DNA of 42,943 nucleotides. Source: an uncultured Eubacteriales bacterium. GTDB taxonomy: Bacteria; Bacillota; Clostridia; Lachnospirales; Lachnospiraceae. This document shows, one piece after another, positions 7,503-16,238 of this stretch. Each line of letters opens with the position of its first letter. Positions within the stretch are counted from its first letter, which is position 1. The stretch spans positions 1 to 42,943 of the forward strand of contig CASEML010000048.1 in assembly GCA_949289145.1 (NCBI GenBank), read 5' to 3'. A program made the position numbers and the translations under genes. Under the pieces are notes generated by a model. The model saw nothing but the letters and a program-made list of their open reading frames with translations. It did not search any database and had not been told where the DNA came from.

Positions 7503-9597
7503 AAGAGAGCTGAAAGCATATTTTCAGTCTGTGATAGGATGGCTGTTCTGTGCGGCAACTTTATTTTGTATAAGTTTATACTTTGTATCATATAACTTAT
7601 TATCGGGATATTCCTATATTGCCTATGCATTAAGCAGCGGAGCATTTTTATTCCTGTTCAGTGTCCCGATTCTTACTATGAGGATTCTGGCAGAAGAAAA
7701 GAAGCAGAAAATAGACCAGCTTATTCTGACAGCACCAGTTCCGGTATGGAAGATTGTGGTGGGTAAATACCTTGCCATGGCAACGGTATTTTTAAGTGCA
7801 GTAGTAGTAGTATGCTTTTATCCTATTATTATGAGCTTCTTTGGCACAGTGAATATGGCAGAAGCATATGTGTCTATTTTCGGTTATGCATTATACGGTC
7901 TGGCGGGAATTGCAATTGGTTTGTTTATATCCAGCATTACGGAAAGTCAGGTTATTGCAATGGTGTTAACCTTTGTGGCAATGTTCATTACATATATGAT
8001 GTCCGGTATCACCAGCATGATTTCTTCCACCGGAAATATTATCACTAAGATTTTAAACTGCTTTGATTTTGGCAGCAGAATGTCGGATTTCTATAATGGG
8101 GCATTTTCCGTAAGCGGAGCAGTGTATTATCTTACTGTTATCGGTTTGGGAATATTTTTTACAGTTCAGTCCATTCAGAAAAGAAGATATACTATTTCTA
8201 CAAAGAAACTAAAAGCAGGAGCATACAGTTCTACCTTAATTTTGATCGTAACTGTGGCGGCAGTATTTTTGAATCTGATGGTAAATGAATTACCTGAAAG
8301 CATACAGACCATTGATGTGACGAACAATAAATTATACTCTATTACAGAGGATACCGAAAACTTTTTGGCGCAGCTCTCAGAAGATGTTACCATTTATGTG
8401 CTGGCGTCTGAAAGCAATCATGACACTAATGTGGAGAAAACTTTAAAGAAATATCAGGAAGCGAGCAGCCATATTACAGTGGAATATAAAGATCCAAGCG
8501 TATATCCTGCATTTGCATCTCAGTATTCTGACAGCAGTGTTTCGTCAGGAAGTCTTATCGTGGAAAGCAGTAAACGTTCTAAAGTAATTGACTATAACGA
8601 TTTGTATGAAACGGAATTTGATTATAATACTTATTCTAATTCAGTAACAGGATATGATGTGGAAGGACAGGTGACAAGTGCTCTTTCCTATGTAACCGGC
8701 GAAAATAACACTAAAGTTTATGCTATTACAGGGCATGGTGAAGCAGACGTAACGGAAAACTTTTCCGGATCTTTGACAAAAGCAAATGTGGAAGTAGAGT
8801 CTTTAAATTTAATCAGTGAAGAAAGTATACCGGAAGATGCTCAGGCCATTATAATTATGGCACCGCAGAGCGATTATTCCAGTGACGATGCACAAAAGAT
8901 TAAGGATTATTTAAATAATGGCGGTAATGCGCTGATTACCATGGGCTGGACAGAAGATTCTATGGACAATTTCAATGGGATTTTAGAAGAATATGGACTT
9001 AGTGTGGGAAAAGAAGTAGTAATAGAATCCAATGTAGGAAACTACGCACAGAATAATCCATTTTACTTATTACCAACCATCCAATCTACAGAAATCACCA
9101 GTTCTGTGGCTGGAAACTATTATATTTTTATGCCATACTCTGTGGGAATTACAGTAAATAATGATGATGAAAATAACAGCATTACCACACTACTCAGTAC
9201 AAGTGATTCTGCTTATGGAAAGGCAGATATTCAGAATGCAACTTCTTACGAGAAAGAAGATGGCGATGTGGATGGTCCATTCTATCTAGGAGTAAGTTCC
9301 GAAAGAACTATAGATGATAAGACCAGCACAATTATTGTTTATTCTTGTGACAGTATATTTACAGATGAAGCAGATACTATGGTAGCGGGAGCTAATAAAG
9401 AACTATTTAAATCCAGCATAAATAGTATTGTGACGGCAGACGTAAGTATCTCCATTCCGGTGAAGGAATATGAAACTTCTTATCTGACTGTGCCGCAGCT
9501 TCAGGCAGTGTTGATTGGTGTAATTACCATTCTGGTGATTCCAGTTATCTTACTGTTGACAGGTATTGTGATTGCTGTAAGGAGGCGTAAAAAATAA
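7486..9597 (+). CDS. ABC-2 permease fused to GldG-like auxiliary domain
   Basis: A 703-residue fusion. Residues 1-235 are an ABC-2 permease with about six membrane helices (GWLFCAATLFCISLYFVSY and later segments, ending before QKRRYTISTKK). After a seventh helix near 245-265 (SSTLILIVTVAAVFLNLMV) comes a large extracytoplasmic region of about 410 residues resembling GldG/ABC_transp_aux, with VYAITGHGEADVTE, a recognisable motif of that family. A final helix near 675-698 precedes the Arg/Lys-rich C terminus. In Bacteroidetes GldF and GldG are separate and linked to gliding; in Firmicutes the fused form has no established substrate. It overlaps the ATPase gene by 17 nt and the next gene by 1 nt, so a single complex is likely. 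Confidence 0.85.
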   Translation: MKAIYKRELKAYFQSVIGWLFCAATLFCISLYFVSYNLLSGYSYIAYALSSGAFLFLFSVPILTMRILAEEKKQKIDQLILTAPVPVWKIVVGKYLAMATVFLSAVVVVCFYPIIMSFFGTVNMAEAYVSIFGYALYGLAGIAIGLFISSITESQVIAMVLTFVAMFITYMMSGITSMISSTGNIITKILNCFDFGSRMSDFYNGAFSVSGAVYYLTVIGLGIFFTVQSIQKRRYTISTKKLKAGAYSSTLILIVTVAAVFLNLMVNELPESIQTIDVTNNKLYSITEDTENFLAQLSEDVTIYVLASESNHDTNVEKTLKKYQEASSHITVEYKDPSVYPAFASQYSDSSVSSGSLIVESSKRSKVIDYNDLYETEFDYNTYSNSVTGYDVEGQVTSALSYVTGENNTKVYAITGHGEADVTENFSGSLTKANVEVESLNLISEESIPEDAQAIIIMAPQSDYSSDDAQKIKDYLNNGGNALITMGWTEDSMDNFNGILEEYGLSVGKEVVIESNVGNYAQNNPFYLLPTIQSTEITSSVAGNYYIFMPYSVGITVNNDDENNSITTLLSTSDSAYGKADIQNATSYEKEDGDVDGPFYLGVSSERTIDDKTSTIIVYSCDSIFTDEADTMVAGANKELFKSSINSIVTADVSISIPVKEYETSYLTVPQLQAVLIGVITILVIPVILLLTGIVIAVRRRKK

Positions 9598-10241
9598 TGA
9601 AGAAAAAGCAGATGATAGCGGGAATTGTATTGCTTCTTCTGTGTATCGGCGGATATTTTGGAGTAAGGGCGTATAATTCCAGTCAGGAAAAGAAACAGGA
9701 AGCAGAAATTATGAGACCAGTGGAAATTGAAGTGGCTGATGTTACAGGTTTTTCTTATGTAAATAATGGTGGAATCTTAAGCTTTGAAAAAGATGGAGAG
9801 GACTGGGGATACACAGGTGATACATCTTTGGATATGAATGAGGAAAGCATTGAGAGTATGCTGGAAAAAGTATGTGAAGTTACCTCAACAGAGAAAATTG
9901 TAGCAGAAGATTTAAGCGATTACGGTTTTGATGAACCAACCAATACGATTACGTTAGATACGGCAGAAGGCAGTACAGTGATTAGGATTGGTATGTACAA
10001 TGAAATGGTTTCGAAATATTATCTTTCTATAGACAATTCCACAGAACTGTATCTGGTAGATTCCAGCATTGTTACAGGGTTTGATCAGTCTGTAGAAGAC
10101 TTGGAAGTGGTGGAAACGGATACTGCTACGGCGGAAACTCCGGAGGAGACTGAAGAAACTACAGAAAGTAACGAAGAGAGCACAGAAGATAGTGGAGAAA
10201 GTACAGAGGATAGTGAGGAAACTACAGAGGACGAAGAATAG
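9597..10241 (+). CDS. DUF4340-type membrane-anchored protein
   Basis: A 214-residue protein with one N-terminal signal anchor (IAGIVLLLLCIGGYFGV, about 8-24), an extracytoplasmic domain of about 130 residues resembling DUF4340 (FSYVNNGGILSFEKDGEDW, YGFDEPTNTITL, IRIGMYNEM, YYLSID, YLVDSS) and a C-terminal 45-residue tail made almost only of Glu, Thr, Ser and Asp. DUF4340 proteins regularly follow Gld-type ABC genes, which supports the assignment, but their role is unknown. The ATG overlaps the preceding stop (TAATG), and an AGGAGG inside the upstream gene serves as ribosome binding site. It ends the three-gene operon. Confidence 0.8.
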   Translation: MKKKQMIAGIVLLLLCIGGYFGVRAYNSSQEKKQEAEIMRPVEIEVADVTGFSYVNNGGILSFEKDGEDWGYTGDTSLDMNEESIESMLEKVCEVTSTEKIVAEDLSDYGFDEPTNTITLDTAEGSTVIRIGMYNEMVSKYYLSIDNSTELYLVDSSIVTGFDQSVEDLEVVETDTATAETPEETEETTESNEESTEDSGESTEDSEETTEDEE

Positions 10242-10262
10242 AAAGTATGTGTTCCTTTATGG

Positions 10263-10293
10263 AAGGGTGTCTGCAGGTATGCAGGCACCTTTT
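10263..10293 (+). terminator. Terminator of the Gld-type ABC operon
   Basis: A 13-pair stem (10263-10275 with 10280-10292, two wobbles) and a GGTA tetraloop end in CCTTTTG, 21 nt beyond the stop codon. Confidence 0.8.
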
Positions 10294-10364
10294 GAATTCA
10301 TAAAAGAGATGGTAACTATAGAAAGGCAGAAAAGGAGATTGCATAAATGAGCAGCTATTTTTTC

Positions 10365-10393
10365 TTGACCTTTATAGCGCAAAGTGATAGTAT
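10365..10393 (+). promoter_or_regulatory. Candidate promoter of ptb-buk
   Basis: TTGACC at 10365-10370 and TAGTAT at 10388-10393 have a 17-nt spacer, about 75 nt before ptb. Good -35, moderate -10. Confidence 0.5.
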
Positions 10394-10467
10394 TTAGAGT
10401 AAAGTGCAAATAAAATACACTGCTGTAAAAGCAGAATAAATGACTAAAAATTACGAGGTGTAAAGAA

Positions 10468-11388
10468 ATGAAAAACAGTTTTGATGAATTGGTAGCAAAA
10501 GTATCAGAGTGTGAAATGAAAAAAGTGGCCGTTGCAGTGGCTCAGGACTCAGAAGTATTAGAAGCAGTTCGTGAAGCAAAAAAGAGAAATATTGCAGAGG
10601 CTATTTTAGTTGGTGATGAAGCAAAAATTAAGGAAGTTGCAGCTTCTATCGATATGGATCTGACAGGATTTGAAATCATCAACGAACCTGATATGATTGA
10701 AGCTTCTTTGAAAGCTGTTAAGCTTGTTCATGACGGCGCAGCAGATATGTATATGAAAGGTCTGATTGATACCAAGAATTTCTTAAAAAGTGTATTAAAT
10801 AAAGAAGTTGGGTTAAGAACAGGTCATGCATTATCACATGTATGTGTATTTGAAGTAAAAGGAGTGGATCGTTTATTATTCTTAACAGATGTGGCATTCA
10901 TGACATATCCCACACTGGAAGAAAAAATACAGATCATTGAAAACACAATTCCGGTAGCGCAGGCTTGTGGAATTGAATGTCCAAAGATTGCACCACTTGC
11001 AGCAGTAGAAGTGGTAAATCCAAAGATGCCTGTAACTGTAGACGCAGCAGAACTTACAAAAATGTGTGAAGAAGGTAAAATTAAAAACTGCGTTATTGAC
11101 GGACCTTTATCTCTTGACCTTGCTATAGATCCGGAAGCAGCAAAGCATAAGGGAGCAACAGACAGAAAGATTCAGGGCGATGCAGACATTCTTTTATTTC
11201 CTGACATTCATGCAGGCAACCTTGTATACAAAGCACTTGTACATACCGCAGAAGTTAAGAATGGATGTATTTTAACAGGTACTAAGGCTCCTGTTATTTT
11301 AACATCACGTTCTGATACATTTGAAACAAAAGTAAACTCTATTGCTCTTGCAGCAGTAGTAGCTGAAACAATGAATAAAAATGAATAA
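10468..11388 (+). CDS. ptb: Phosphate butyryltransferase
   Basis: The enzyme exchanges CoA for phosphate on butyryl-CoA, giving butyryl phosphate for ATP formation by butyrate kinase. The 306-residue length and the family features [56 protein letters not shown] and the C-terminal [10 protein letters not shown] fit Ptb within the phosphotransacetylase superfamily. GAGGTG precedes the ATG and buk follows after 14 nt. The pair indicates the butyrate-kinase route rather than the butyryl-CoA:acetate CoA-transferase route. Ptb enzymes can also act on branched or other short acyl-CoAs, so the physiological substrate is inferred. Confidence 0.92.
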   Translation: MKNSFDELVAKVSECEMKKVAVAVAQDSEVLEAVREAKKRNIAEAILVGDEAKIKEVAASIDMDLTGFEIINEPDMIEASLKAVKLVHDGAADMYMKGLIDTKNFLKSVLNKEVGLRTGHALSHVCVFEVKGVDRLLFLTDVAFMTYPTLEEKIQIIENTIPVAQACGIECPKIAPLAAVEVVNPKMPVTVDAAELTKMCEEGKIKNCVIDGPLSLDLAIDPEAAKHKGATDRKIQGDADILLFPDIHAGNLVYKALVHTAEVKNGCILTGTKAPVILTSRSDTFETKVNSIALAAVVAETMNKNE

Positions 11389-11402
11389 TAAGGAGGCAGA
11401 TT

Positions 11403-12470
11403 ATGTCTATTAAGAGTTTGATTATCAATCCAGGTTCCACTTCCACAAAAATTGGCGTATTTGAAGATGAAACACTTTTATTTGATGAAACACTGCGCCA
11501 TTCCACAGAAGAAATTGCAAAATATGCATCTATCGTAGACCAGAAAGATTTCCGAAAAGAAGTGATTTTAAATGTGTTAAAGGAAAAGAACTTTGATATT
11601 AAGGAATTAGGCGTTGTTGTAGGACGTGGTGGACTTTTAAAACCAATTTTAAGTGGTACTTATGCAGTAACAGAGGATTTATTACATGATTTAGAAATTG
11701 GTGTACAAGGGCAGCACGCATCTAATCTTGGCGGTATTTTGGCAAAAGAAATTGCAGACCAAGTAGGGGTGCCGTCTTACATTGTAGATCCTGTATGTGT
11801 AGATGAATTATCACCAGTTGCGAGAATTTCCGGACATCCGGAGCTTCCTAGAACAAGTATTTTTCATGCATTAAATCAGAAGGCTGTTGCAAAGCGTTAT
11901 GCAAAGGAGCATGGAAAACAATACGAAGATTTAAATCTGATCGTTGTACATATGGGTGGGGGTGTTTCTGTTGGCGCTCATGAAAACGGTAAAGTTGTGG
12001 ATGTTGCCAATGCTTTAGAGGGTGACGGACCATTTTCACCGGAAAGAGCAGGTGCCGTACCTCCGGGAGCATTGATAAGAATGTGCTTCAGCGGAAAGTA
12101 TACAGAAAAAGAAGTATACAAAAAGATTGTAGGAAGCGGCGGTACCAATGCATATCTTGGAACTAACGATATGCGTGATGTAATTGCGGGAGCAAATGAA
12201 GGAAAAGAAGAATATCAGCTGATCTTTGATGCGTTTATTTATCAGATTGCTAAAGAAATTGGAGCTGCGGCTACCGTATTAAAAGGGAAAGTAGACCAAG
12301 TGGTAGTGACCGGTGGTATTGCTTACAGTGATCTTGTAGTAAATGCGATCAAAGAAAGAGCAGGATTTGTAGGTGAATTTACCGTATATCCTGGCGAAGA
12401 CGAACTTTTAGCTTTGGCACAGGGAGCCCTTCGTGTATTAAACGGAGAAGAAGAGGTAATGAAATACTAA
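11403..12470 (+). CDS. buk: Butyrate kinase
   Basis: Butyrate kinase converts butyryl phosphate and ADP to butyrate and ATP in the cytoplasm, the energy-yielding last step of butyrate fermentation. The 355-residue protein belongs to the acetokinase/ASKHA group: an N-terminal phosphate loop [15 protein letters not shown], the central [13 protein letters not shown] nucleotide-binding loop and the C-terminal VVTGGIAYS adenosine loop are all present. AAGGAGG lies directly upstream. It is co-transcribed with ptb, and a clear terminator follows. Confidence 0.93.
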   Translation: MSIKSLIINPGSTSTKIGVFEDETLLFDETLRHSTEEIAKYASIVDQKDFRKEVILNVLKEKNFDIKELGVVVGRGGLLKPILSGTYAVTEDLLHDLEIGVQGQHASNLGGILAKEIADQVGVPSYIVDPVCVDELSPVARISGHPELPRTSIFHALNQKAVAKRYAKEHGKQYEDLNLIVVHMGGGVSVGAHENGKVVDVANALEGDGPFSPERAGAVPPGALIRMCFSGKYTEKEVYKKIVGSGGTNAYLGTNDMRDVIAGANEGKEEYQLIFDAFIYQIAKEIGAAATVLKGKVDQVVVTGGIAYSDLVVNAIKERAGFVGEFTVYPGEDELLALAQGALRVLNGEEEVMKY

Positions 12471-12502
12471 TTTATAGAAGATAATGGTAAACAAATGATA
12501 AT

Positions 12503-12534
12503 AGACCTGCTGAAACATAGCAGGTCTGTCTTTT
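12503..12534 (+). terminator. Terminator of ptb-buk
   Basis: AGACCTGCT (12503-12511) pairs exactly with AGCAGGTCT (12519-12527) around a 7-nt loop, followed by GTCTTTTG. Confidence 0.8.
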
Positions 12535-12558
12535 GTTAAGAAAATTGAAAGAGTAGAT

Positions 12559-13914
12559 ATGATAAAATTAGAGCAAGAAGGCAAAGATTTTTACAAAAAG
12601 GTGCTGGCACTGGTAATACCTATGGCATTACAGAATTTGATTAATACAGGAATTACCACTGCAGATGTGGTTATGCTTGGAAAGGTGGGAGAAGATGTAC
12701 TGTCGGGGTGCTCTTTGGCAGGACAGATTCAGTTTATTTTGAATTTGATCTTCTTTGGGATTACTTCCGGTGCTACAGTATTAACTGCCCAATACTGGGG
12801 AAAGGGTGACAGACGTACCATTGAGAAAGTGCTTGGAATTGCACTTAGGGTAGCTTTTATTACGGCATTGGTGTTTACATTAGCCACGTTGTGTTTTCCA
12901 GCGCAGTTAATGCATATTTTTACAACAGAACCACAAGTGATTGAAGAAGGAGTAAAATATTTAAAGATTGTGGCGTATACTTACCTGCTTCAGGCGGTCA
13001 CCATTGTTTATTTGAACATTATGCGCAGTGTGGAACGAGTGGTGATTTCCACAGTAGTATATTCAATATCCATGCTGGTAAATATTGCTTTGAATGCAGT
13101 TTTTATCTTTGGGTTAATAGGATTTCCAGCTATGGGAATTAAAGGAGCGGCGGCAGCAACCTTGATTGCCAGATTTGTGGAATTGGTGATTGTTCTTTGT
13201 TACGCAAAATGGAAAAATAAAGACATCCGGTTACATATCAGTGATACTTGGGCAAAAAATCCACTTTTATTGAAAGATTTTTTCAGGTATTCGTCCCCAG
13301 TGATCATCAATGAATTAATCTGGGGAGCCGGATTTTCAGCCAATGCTGCCATTATCGGACATTTAAACAGTTCGGCAGTAGCTGCCAATTCAGTGGCACA
13401 GGTTACAAGAAATCTGGCAACGGTAATCGTGTTTGGTATTGCAAATGCCACATCCGTTATGTTGGGCAAAGTCATCGGCGAAAATAAGACAGAGCTGGCA
13501 GAAAAATATGCCAAACGCTTTATCGGCCTTTCAGTGGTTTTCGGCATTTTGGGCGGCAGTATGATTTTGCTGGCAAGGCCATTTGTAATTTCCAGCTTAA
13601 GTGTATCAGAACGTTCTGCTGGCTATATGGGATTTATGTTAATCTGTATGGCAGGCTATGTAATGGCACAGGCAGTAAATACCACCTTGATCGTAGGGGT
13701 GTTTCGGGCTGGTGGAGATACGAAAGTCGGATTGTTTATCGATGCAGGGAGTATGTGGTGCTGTTCTATTCTATTAGGCGCGGTGGCTGCCTTTGTGTTC
13801 CGGGCACCGGTGGAAGTGGTATATTTGATATTACTGTCAGATGAGTTAATTAAGCTGCCATTTAGCTTTGGTAGATATCACCAGAAAAAATGGCTCAAAA
13901 ATGTAACACGGTAA
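12559..13914 (+). CDS. MATE family efflux transporter
   Basis: A 451-residue polytopic protein with about twelve membrane helices and the two-fold repeat of the MATE/MOP superfamily. Recognisable features are the N-terminal LALVIPMALQNLINTGITTADVVMLG, the GATVLTAQYWG motif and its second-half counterpart beginning SSPVIINELIWGAGFSANAA. MATE proteins export drugs, toxic metabolites or peptides, driven by Na+ or H+. The ATG has only a weak purine-rich ribosome binding site. The gene is followed after 12 nt by a PqqD-like protein and probably shares a transcript with it. The substrate cannot be deduced. Confidence 0.9.
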   Translation: MIKLEQEGKDFYKKVLALVIPMALQNLINTGITTADVVMLGKVGEDVLSGCSLAGQIQFILNLIFFGITSGATVLTAQYWGKGDRRTIEKVLGIALRVAFITALVFTLATLCFPAQLMHIFTTEPQVIEEGVKYLKIVAYTYLLQAVTIVYLNIMRSVERVVISTVVYSISMLVNIALNAVFIFGLIGFPAMGIKGAAAATLIARFVELVIVLCYAKWKNKDIRLHISDTWAKNPLLLKDFFRYSSPVIINELIWGAGFSANAAIIGHLNSSAVAANSVAQVTRNLATVIVFGIANATSVMLGKVIGENKTELAEKYAKRFIGLSVVFGILGGSMILLARPFVISSLSVSERSAGYMGFMLICMAGYVMAQAVNTTLIVGVFRAGGDTKVGLFIDAGSMWCCSILLGAVAAFVFRAPVEVVYLILLSDELIKLPFSFGRYHQKKWLKNVTR

Positions 13915-13926
13915 ATAGGAGTGAGT

Positions 13927-14256
13927 ATGGAAAGAAAAAGAATATTATCGGTAGTTCCCATTAAGAATCCAGAGGTGTTGTGGGAAGAGAATAAATCAGG
14001 ACGAATTAGGATTAAAGTGGAAAGAAATGATTTACTTTATGGCACTATTAAAAAACTTACCGGAAGAGTAAGAATTGATAAAATACCTTTGGATCCATAT
14101 GGAAGTTTTATCTGGCGCAGTATAGATGGAAAACATACGATAGAAGAAATTAAGGATTCTCTCCAGGAACAACAGGAAGAAGAAATTGAAAATTTAGAAG
14201 AACGGATATTCAATTATTTTCAAAAGTTGAAAAAACACCAGCTTATTGTGTTTTGA
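13927..14256 (+). CDS. PqqD-like (RRE-fold) protein
   Basis: A 109-residue protein whose central and C-terminal part resembles the PqqD family: a short beta region, then LDPYGSFIWRSIDGKHTIEEI, the winged-helix core characteristic of PqqD and of RiPP recognition elements, followed by an acidic Gln/Glu helix and FNYFQKLKKHQLI. In RiPP pathways this fold binds the leader peptide; stand-alone copies of unknown role are also common. A GTG at 13921 is in frame, but AGGAG at 13916-13920 abuts it, whereas spacing to the ATG at 13927 is 6 nt, so I chose the ATG. No radical SAM maturase or obvious precursor peptide lies beside it; the neighbour is a MATE exporter. Confidence 0.75.
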   Translation: MERKRILSVVPIKNPEVLWEENKSGRIRIKVERNDLLYGTIKKLTGRVRIDKIPLDPYGSFIWRSIDGKHTIEEIKDSLQEQQEEEIENLEERIFNYFQKLKKHQLIVF

Positions 14257-14260
14257 AAGA

Positions 14261-14298
14261 AAAAGGGCACGTAAATACAAAGAATACGTGCCTTTTTT
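14261..14298. terminator. Bidirectional terminator between convergent genes
   Basis: GGCACGTA (14266-14273) and TACGTGCC (14285-14292) pair; TTTTTT follows on the + strand, and the reverse strand reads CCCTTTTTCTTT after the same stem. It serves the PqqD-like gene and probably the converging SleC-like gene. Confidence 0.85.
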
Positions 14299-14366
14299 AA
14301 TTCATGACAATAGAAAGTTCGCAGAGCGTGCTTTTTATTGTTGATTGTGAGATTTTCAAAGAGGAA

Positions 14367-15644
14367 CTAAGGGTATAATTCACCAATACGTGTGATTGCC
14401 ACATAGATGCCGGATATTTCATACCAAGTGGGGTAATCCACCACACCGGTAACCGGAAGTCCAAAGATACGTTGGAAAGCACGAACAGCTTCTGCGGTGG
14501 CAGGTCCATAAATCCCATCAGCAGTGATTCTTGGAATGGCAGTATAAGTGCGGGCAATGCGGTCTAACTGTTCCTGCATCTGACGTACCTTAGTGCCGCT
14601 GGAGCCAATGCTCAAATCATAGCCGGGCCAGGATGCCGGGATGCCGGAAATTTGTTCGGCAGTGTTAATATACATATCGTCCCCGTAATAGTACCGGATA
14701 ATTTCAATAGGCGTATATCCCTGATCGCCTAAATATTTGCTGCCCCATTGTGTCATCCAGCCACGGTCTAAGCACTGTACCTGTTGACCATCACAGTATT
14801 GGGTGAGGATTGGCTGTTTTACATTAGGGCGTGATAAATAATTAGCAAAAATTTCATCCACTATATAGGAAATATTCTCGTAAATATTTCTTCCGTGGAT
14901 CCATTTATGATCATAAGCGGTGGAAGAAGTTATTGTGAAATCATACCCCTTGTTTCTGTACCATTCGGTGTACACCCTGTTTAAGGTAAAAGAAAGGATT
15001 GCAAGTACGTTAGCGCGGATGGTTGCATCAGACCAGGTGGCATAAATTTCACTACTGGCAACGTTTTTGATATAATCTTTAAAACGTACATAATAATCAT
15101 TGGCGGAGGTATCGTTGGGAGAACCGTCATGTACCACCACATATTCTGGCACCACCACACGGCTCAAGACGATTTCACCGGTTTCATTTACCGGTTTGAT
15201 TTCATCTTCCGGAATTTTTGGAGGATAATCGCCATACAAAGTATGAGGACCAATGACAATATGCTCTTCCGCAGTGGTTGCTTCTGCCAAAGGCGTTAAT
15301 AGTACATTCTGGATTGCCTGTTCACCAGGTAAAAGTTCGATCCCACTGATATTAATGGGTTCATATCCTTCCGCGGTCACTTCAATGGTGTATTCAGCAT
15401 AGGGCTGGTTCTGCCCAGGTTCCATGCTGTACTCTAACGGAGGAGTATCAAGAAGAATATCCTCTGTCTGGCCGGAAACATTGGAAGAAAGTGTTTCTAA
15501 GATAGAATCCGGCTGTCCGGTGTAAGATAAGCGGATTGTAGCACCCTCAATAGGAATTTCGCCTGTTTCGGAGCGGATATTGATCAGTAGATGTCCTTTG
15601 TCCACTTGATTTTCCATATCCTGTTGCATATATAATCTGGACAT
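14367..15644 (-). CDS. SleC-like spore cortex-lytic / peptidoglycan-binding protein
   Basis: About 425 residues on the reverse strand. The N-terminal 100 residues (KGHLLINIRSETGEIPIEGA onward) resemble a carboxypeptidase-regulatory-like beta domain. The middle part (VVHDGSPND, FKDYIKNVASSEIYATW, LSFTLNRVYTEWYR, TITSSTAYDH) resembles the SpoIID/SleC lytic domain, and the last 70 residues are a PG_binding_1 module (GSSGTKVRQMQEQL, DGIYGPATAEAVRAFQ). This order matches clostridial SleC-type proteins that cleave spore cortex peptidoglycan in germination. There is no clear signal peptide. An ATG at 15662 is also in frame, but the GAGGT at 15656-15660 overlaps it and is better placed for 15644. It could also be a vegetative PG-binding protein. 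Confidence 0.7.
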   Translation of the reverse strand: MSRLYMQQDMENQVDKGHLLINIRSETGEIPIEGATIRLSYTGQPDSILETLSSNVSGQTEDILLDTPPLEYSMEPGQNQPYAEYTIEVTAEGYEPINISGIELLPGEQAIQNVLLTPLAEATTAEEHIVIGPHTLYGDYPPKIPEDEIKPVNETGEIVLSRVVVPEYVVVHDGSPNDTSANDYYVRFKDYIKNVASSEIYATWSDATIRANVLAILSFTLNRVYTEWYRNKGYDFTITSSTAYDHKWIHGRNIYENISYIVDEIFANYLSRPNVKQPILTQYCDGQQVQCLDRGWMTQWGSKYLGDQGYTPIEIIRYYYGDDMYINTAEQISGIPASWPGYDLSIGSSGTKVRQMQEQLDRIARTYTAIPRITADGIYGPATAEAVRAFQRIFGLPVTGVVDYPTWYEISGIYVAITRIGELYP

Positions 15645-15657
15645 AAAATAGAAATAC

Positions 15658-15689
15658 CTCATGTATTTTAAGTTTATAAAATATATGAG
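15658..15689. repeat. Imperfect inverted repeat at the 5' end of the SleC-like gene
   Basis: CTCATGTATTTTA (15658-15670) and TAAAATATATGAG (15677-15689) are complementary except for one base, with a 6-nt loop. The left arm covers the ribosome binding site of the SleC-like gene, so it could act as an operator or a translation-masking hairpin. Confidence 0.5.
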
Positions 15690-15702
15690 GTAAAGAAGAA
15701 GA

Positions 15703-15891
15703 TTATGATAAATGGATATTTTTTAAGGAGTCTTTTAATGTTTCTGCCACAGTAGCATTATCATTTAATTTCGACGCATACAAAAAGCCGGTGATCAAAA
15801 TTGCCAGTACGCCTACGCCGATGATAATGTAATTACCGATTTTCTTTTTTGGAACATCTACATATTTGAATTCATTGTCGTTATATTTCAT
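15703..15891 (-). CDS. Small single-pass membrane protein
   Basis: A 62-residue protein with a charged N terminus (MKYNDNEFKYVDVPKKK), one hydrophobic helix (about residues 19-40, rich in Ile, Gly and Val) and a short outer tail. I do not recognise a family. The start is supported by AAAGGGG 7-10 nt upstream on the reverse strand. It lies immediately before the SleC-like gene in the same direction, with about 40 nt between the stop and the inverted repeat, so co-expression during sporulation is conceivable, but no sporulation sigma-factor promoter could be identified with confidence. Confidence 0.65.
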   Translation of the reverse strand: MKYNDNEFKYVDVPKKKIGNYIIIGVGVLAILITGFLYASKLNDNATVAETLKDSLKNIHLS

Positions 15892-16040
15892 ACTAATTCC
15901 CCTTTCTTAAATTGCTGTACATCATTTACAATTTTAAGTGTAACATTAAATCGTGAAAAAAACTTTAAATCCTGATGGAGAATTTCTTAAGAAATGTGTA
16001 AGAATTTTATGAGGAAGGAGGCAGAGCAGAAATCGGCTTG

Positions 16041-16069
16041 GCATATTGCATCCCCGCAATATGTCTTTT
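16041..16069 (+). terminator. Terminator-like hairpin upstream of carA
   Basis: CATATTGC (16042-16049) pairs exactly with GCAATATG (16056-16063) around a 6-nt loop and is followed by TCTTTTA. There is no annotated gene just before it on the + strand, so any transcript it ends would be a short RNA from the 15.9-16.04 kb gap. A second hairpin (about 16122-16147, AAGAAACGTCA with TGATGTTTCTT) follows before the carA promoter. Confidence 0.5.
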
Positions 16070-16167
16070 ATAACTTCTATCATATATCTTGGTCTACCCT
16101 CTCCTTATATTTATAATAGAAGAAACGTCACATTTTGATGTTTCTTAAGAGAAGTACAAAAAAACGG

Positions 16168-16196
16168 TTGAAAAAAGTACAGTAATATGATAAAAT
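16168..16196 (+). promoter_or_regulatory. Promoter of carAB
   Basis: TTGAAA at 16168-16173 and TAAAAT at 16191-16196 with a 17-nt spacer, about 43 nt before the carA ATG. No PyrR-type attenuator or long leader follows, so the leader is short. Confidence 0.65.
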
Positions 16197-16238
16197 TTTT
16201 ACAATTTGAGCAAATATGAAAGGACAAAGGTGTACTAC

